From: Pempheris klunzingeri | Taxonomy: Eukaryota; Chordata; Actinopteri; Acropomatiformes; Pempheridae | Direction of reading: 5' to 3' | Length of the DNA: 64,000 nucleotides | Assembly: GCF_042242105.1 (NCBI RefSeq) | Contig: NC_092027.1 | Span: forward strand, 3,361,506-3,425,505 | Part shown: in pieces, positions 60,601-64,000 of the stretch | Numbering within the stretch: position 1 is the first letter of the stretch | Layout of the letters: every line of letters begins with the position of its first letter | Program-made: the position numbers and the translations under genes | Notes under the pieces: model-generated | Seen by the model: the letters and a program-made list of their open reading frames with translations, nothing else | Told to the model about the DNA's origin: nothing | The model's database searches: none

Positions 60601-63600
60601 GCACAGATTTTCCTGTGGACTAGACAAGTGGAAGCACCTGCTCTTTGATGATCGGGTATTTTACCCTGTCGTCACATTTCAGCAGCCTCACCTCTTGGTA
60701 AAGTGGTCACTGGAATCTGCCATAAGTATTTTTCAGGATGATGAAGTCATGCTGCTGTTGGAGGATACATGCAATTCCTGTCCTTTGGAATTTGTGGTAC
60801 CTCCATAATGTGGATGCTCAGCAGATTGTGTGGATTATACTGTTGCTAAGGCAGGGTTGCTTTATGCTGCATTTGGTCAAGGGTGTGGGCACTTGAAACA
60901 CATTGCACACTAAAACTGCATTAGACAAAATGTCTACCTGACACTCTTTCTCCCTCCGCAGTTCCAGGAGCCTGCTGGTTCCTCATACTTAGTCAAACAC
61001 CAAAAACTTTTTGTATATGTAGAGCTGCAGTGCAAAAACAAAAGTGCATTTCTTGTATTAGACAGTTATCGGTGTATGTTGGAAGCCTACAAGAACTACC
61101 GTAGACTTTTTAATTATTGCTTGGTTCCTGCTGTCTGTGTTTTTATGTTTTCTCCAGTTTGCTCTCCAAACATCTAGTTGCAGAATGAATCTTCATCAAG
61201 TCACGTCGCTCACAGGAATGCACAATATGTCAAAGCAAATGGAAGAAAGCCACAGGATCAGTTTAAGAACAGGTAGGTACCTGCTGAAGCACCTGTAGTG
61301 AACCTGCTTTAAGACAGACACTCACTGTCTTAGTTTGCATGTCGAGAAGAAAGAGGAGAGTGAAGATGACCCTGATGGTCTGCATATTATTAAAGCCACT
61401 TACATGAGTAAGACCTTTCATATTTTTTAAATATACAGTCGTGAATGATATTACAACAGTATTCTTTTCAAAGGTAACCTCTATGACCATATTCAACAAC
61501 TTCATCATATTAAAATCTGTGGAGTGAGTCCAGTATTAGTATTCAGGCTGAGGTGCTTATGGTCAAAACGTATAAATCAAGTGTGATATCTCTAAAACAG
61601 CTGGTCCAAATGAAATAATGAAGAGTAGGTGCGCTTTGAGGCCCCTTCAGCAAAGTTCAACAAAGTTGTTTTTATATTCCTATATTTTAAAAAACACACC
61701 AGCTCTTTCTTTCAGAGGGGAAACTGTGGCATGAATTATTTCTACATCACATAATGCAGGAAGTGCCACACAAAGTGCTTTACATAAACATAAAGCTTTG
61801 TGATAGATGTGATAAAAACAAAACAAAGATGAATAGATAAAAAAGTTAGAATAATTGTAAAAGCACTGCTGGAGAAGTGTGGACAGATACATTACTAGGT
61901 TTAAATGAATTTACCAAAGACATACAGGAATCATGAAATGAACTAAAGTGAATCAGATTGACCTGACAAGCATTCAAAAAGACTTCATCCAGACAACCAC
62001 AGTCTATGGACATAACAAACAACAACAGATCAGATGCATTTCGGCCAGACCACCACTTTCTGTCACAATCCTTGAATATGAATCCACATGTGTAGTTGAA
62101 AAATGGTTGTATGTGCACACATTCTGGCACAAACACATACCACAGATGTCTCTTGGGGTGTCTCTTTTTACAACCTGTGGCATCTACTTTCGGCACACAA
62201 GAAGACCATAACTAAACAGTCTGTTCTCAAAAAACATTCAATCCACTGTGTTCAGGAAGCCAAAATAAAAACCCAGAGCTGCCGCAGTGAGGGAGCGTTT
62301 CCTGGACTTTCTGATTTAGTACGAATAACCATGCAGTGAAACTAACAGTACGGCTACAGTGTGTAAATGACAAACTGAGTTTAGATTGTGTATTTTACTG
62401 CATTAAATGCACCAGTATCTATTTTTTAACTCTGCTTTCTGATCTTTTCAGCTTTATTGCTGGGGTTTTTTTTCACCCCCTCTGTCCTCGTTTTGCTTTT
62501 TTATTCCATCAAAGAAATCTTTTTATAGTTTTTCTTCGACGTCTTAGAACATGAAAATCTATGTTTTCCATTTGGCCTGTGTATAGTAATATATAGGTAC
62601 AAAAACTGCCCCAGCTGTATGTTCTTCATGATTCCTGATGGATAATTGCTGGATGCAGCAGCCTACTTGATGGTTTCAGAGAACGATCGCATAGCGGCCG
62701 CTCCTTCTCATTCCATATACATCAAAGCTCACCCCTCTAGTTTCTTATGAGAAGGCAGTGCAATTTTCTTCTTTTGGCAGCCCTGTATGCAAATTTATAG
62801 ACAGTACATTACCGCTGAACTGAAGCTAAAACATGGCCCTCGTACTTTAAGCGTGTCCCTTTTCTCTTTGTCTGGAATTTAGTATCCAGTAGACATGTAT
62901 TCTGGGGACAGAGATGGTGGCGTCAGGCATCTTAAGAGCCCATGACTCCAAAAACATCATACAGTGTATCATGAGAAAATTAGCGGGCACTGGCAGAAAC
63001 CTGGAGCGTATCCACCTTACGCCTTATGATACATACAGTGCTATAGTTAAACCAGCTTCAAGATTCAAGCTGTCAACATGTTATGCTGATATCCTTAAAT
63101 TTGGTCATTTTTATATCAACAAATCATGAATGTTTAATGTTGCACTCAAAATGTGTTTGTAGACAAGGTAGAAAATCCATCAAAACCAGATGTAGACGCT
63201 AAAACTCTCACTGAAAGTCTGACTAATCAAACTTCTCCACTGTTAGCAACTCTTCAAACAGACATCTAGTGTGAGGAAAACCTTAAAAGAGGGTTGATCT
63301 GAATCTGCTCAGTCGAACTAGCTTAATATTTTATTCATCAACTTGTTTTTACTGTTCTGATGGATCTTTATGTTACAATAATAGTGTTAAAGCCAGTCGG
63401 TTTACTGTCCTGCTCACTGCTGCGCTCCTTAACAACAGCAGAATTACCACACTGACACAAATGTTTAGTTCTTAATGTATACTAGCATGTTTATGTTTAG
63501 TCTGCTCTCGTGTTCTAACTCGTATCTACACTGTAGGTGAAGCACTGAGTGTTCTCCCGGTGGTCAGACTGAACAAGTAAACCAAATACCTTCTTGTATT

Positions 63601-64000
63601 AACCAATTTTGGCCATTATACTGGTGATGCATTTCAAAGACAATAAAATAAGTTGTGTCCAAAATTTGTACTTTAAACCAAACTTAGTGAAATAATTATG
63701 ATATATTTTCATAATAACACTCAAATGATTTATTTTCCAGTTTTAAAACTTCTTTTCCATCCATCCATTGTGGATGATCTGTGCTCTGTCTTTTATCAGG
63801 ATATACTGTTGTTGTTTTTTTACTTAAAGTAAGTTAAAGGAAAATCAAGAGTTATTCATCTTTTGATTTGTTCCTGAGCCCTTAGAGAATGCAAACACAC
63901 ACCCTCCATTCCCTTCGTGGAATCAGACAGACATGGGCAGGAGAAATGAAGGGTAGTGAGAAAGAGTGAGTGGTGTAGAGCATCAAGGGATAATTATGGT
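60601..64000. other. Gene-free end of window
   Basis: No gene supported. A further CNE-like block lies at about 62640-62830 (AACGATCGCATAGCGGCCGC and TGTATGCAAATTTATAG, with an octamer). The rest is AT-rich unique sequence. Confidence 0.45.

Overview
This is vertebrate nuclear DNA, almost certainly from a spiny-rayed (percomorph) teleost. It has GT-AG introns, fish-type MHC class I genes, a teleost-type RXRB with an extra insert in its ligand-binding domain, L2-like LINE tails, several small inverted-repeat elements that look like fish MITEs, and abundant microsatellites. The linkage of MHC class I genes with RXRB marks it as the core MHC class I region of a fish. All recognised protein genes lie on the + strand. 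The species cannot be named from the sequence.

Layout. Bases 1-165 are the transmembrane and tail end of a class I-like membrane protein cut by the window edge, followed by a short repeat and a 5'-truncated LINE (257-1430). Two complete MHC class I heavy-chain genes follow: gene 1 (3012-5433, five exons) and gene 2 (6508-11993, six exons). Their last exons, introns and 3' flanks are nearly identical, while the peptide-binding exons differ. Gene 1 has lost the splice donor after its transmembrane exon and ends in a short read-through tail. Gene 2 has a promoter with two CRE palindromes flanking a CCAAT box.

From 12 to 29.7 kb I find no protein-coding gene. The region holds LINE tails, microsatellites, several high-complexity blocks that look like conserved non-coding elements, and a microRNA gene: the miR-219 hairpin at 24920-25007, with an exact 5p sequence and a mir-219-2-like 3p arm.

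RXRB (retinoid X receptor beta) occupies 30665-45228 in eleven coding exons and encodes 463 residues. One exon is a 36-nt in-frame microexon at 41872-41907 that repeats the end of the preceding exon and inserts 12 residues at helix 7. A long probable 3'UTR follows, perhaps to about 51.3 kb. From 51.6 to 64 kb I recognise no gene, only microsatellites, a repeat fragment and CNE-like blocks. COL11A2, which I would expect downstream of RXRB from mammalian synteny, was not recognised.

Functionally the window joins antigen presentation (class I heavy chains at the cell surface, paired with beta-2-microglobulin), nuclear-receptor transcription (RXRB, the dimer partner of RAR, TR, VDR, PPAR and others) and a brain-enriched microRNA. 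They are linked by ancestral MHC synteny, not by any shared pathway I can show.
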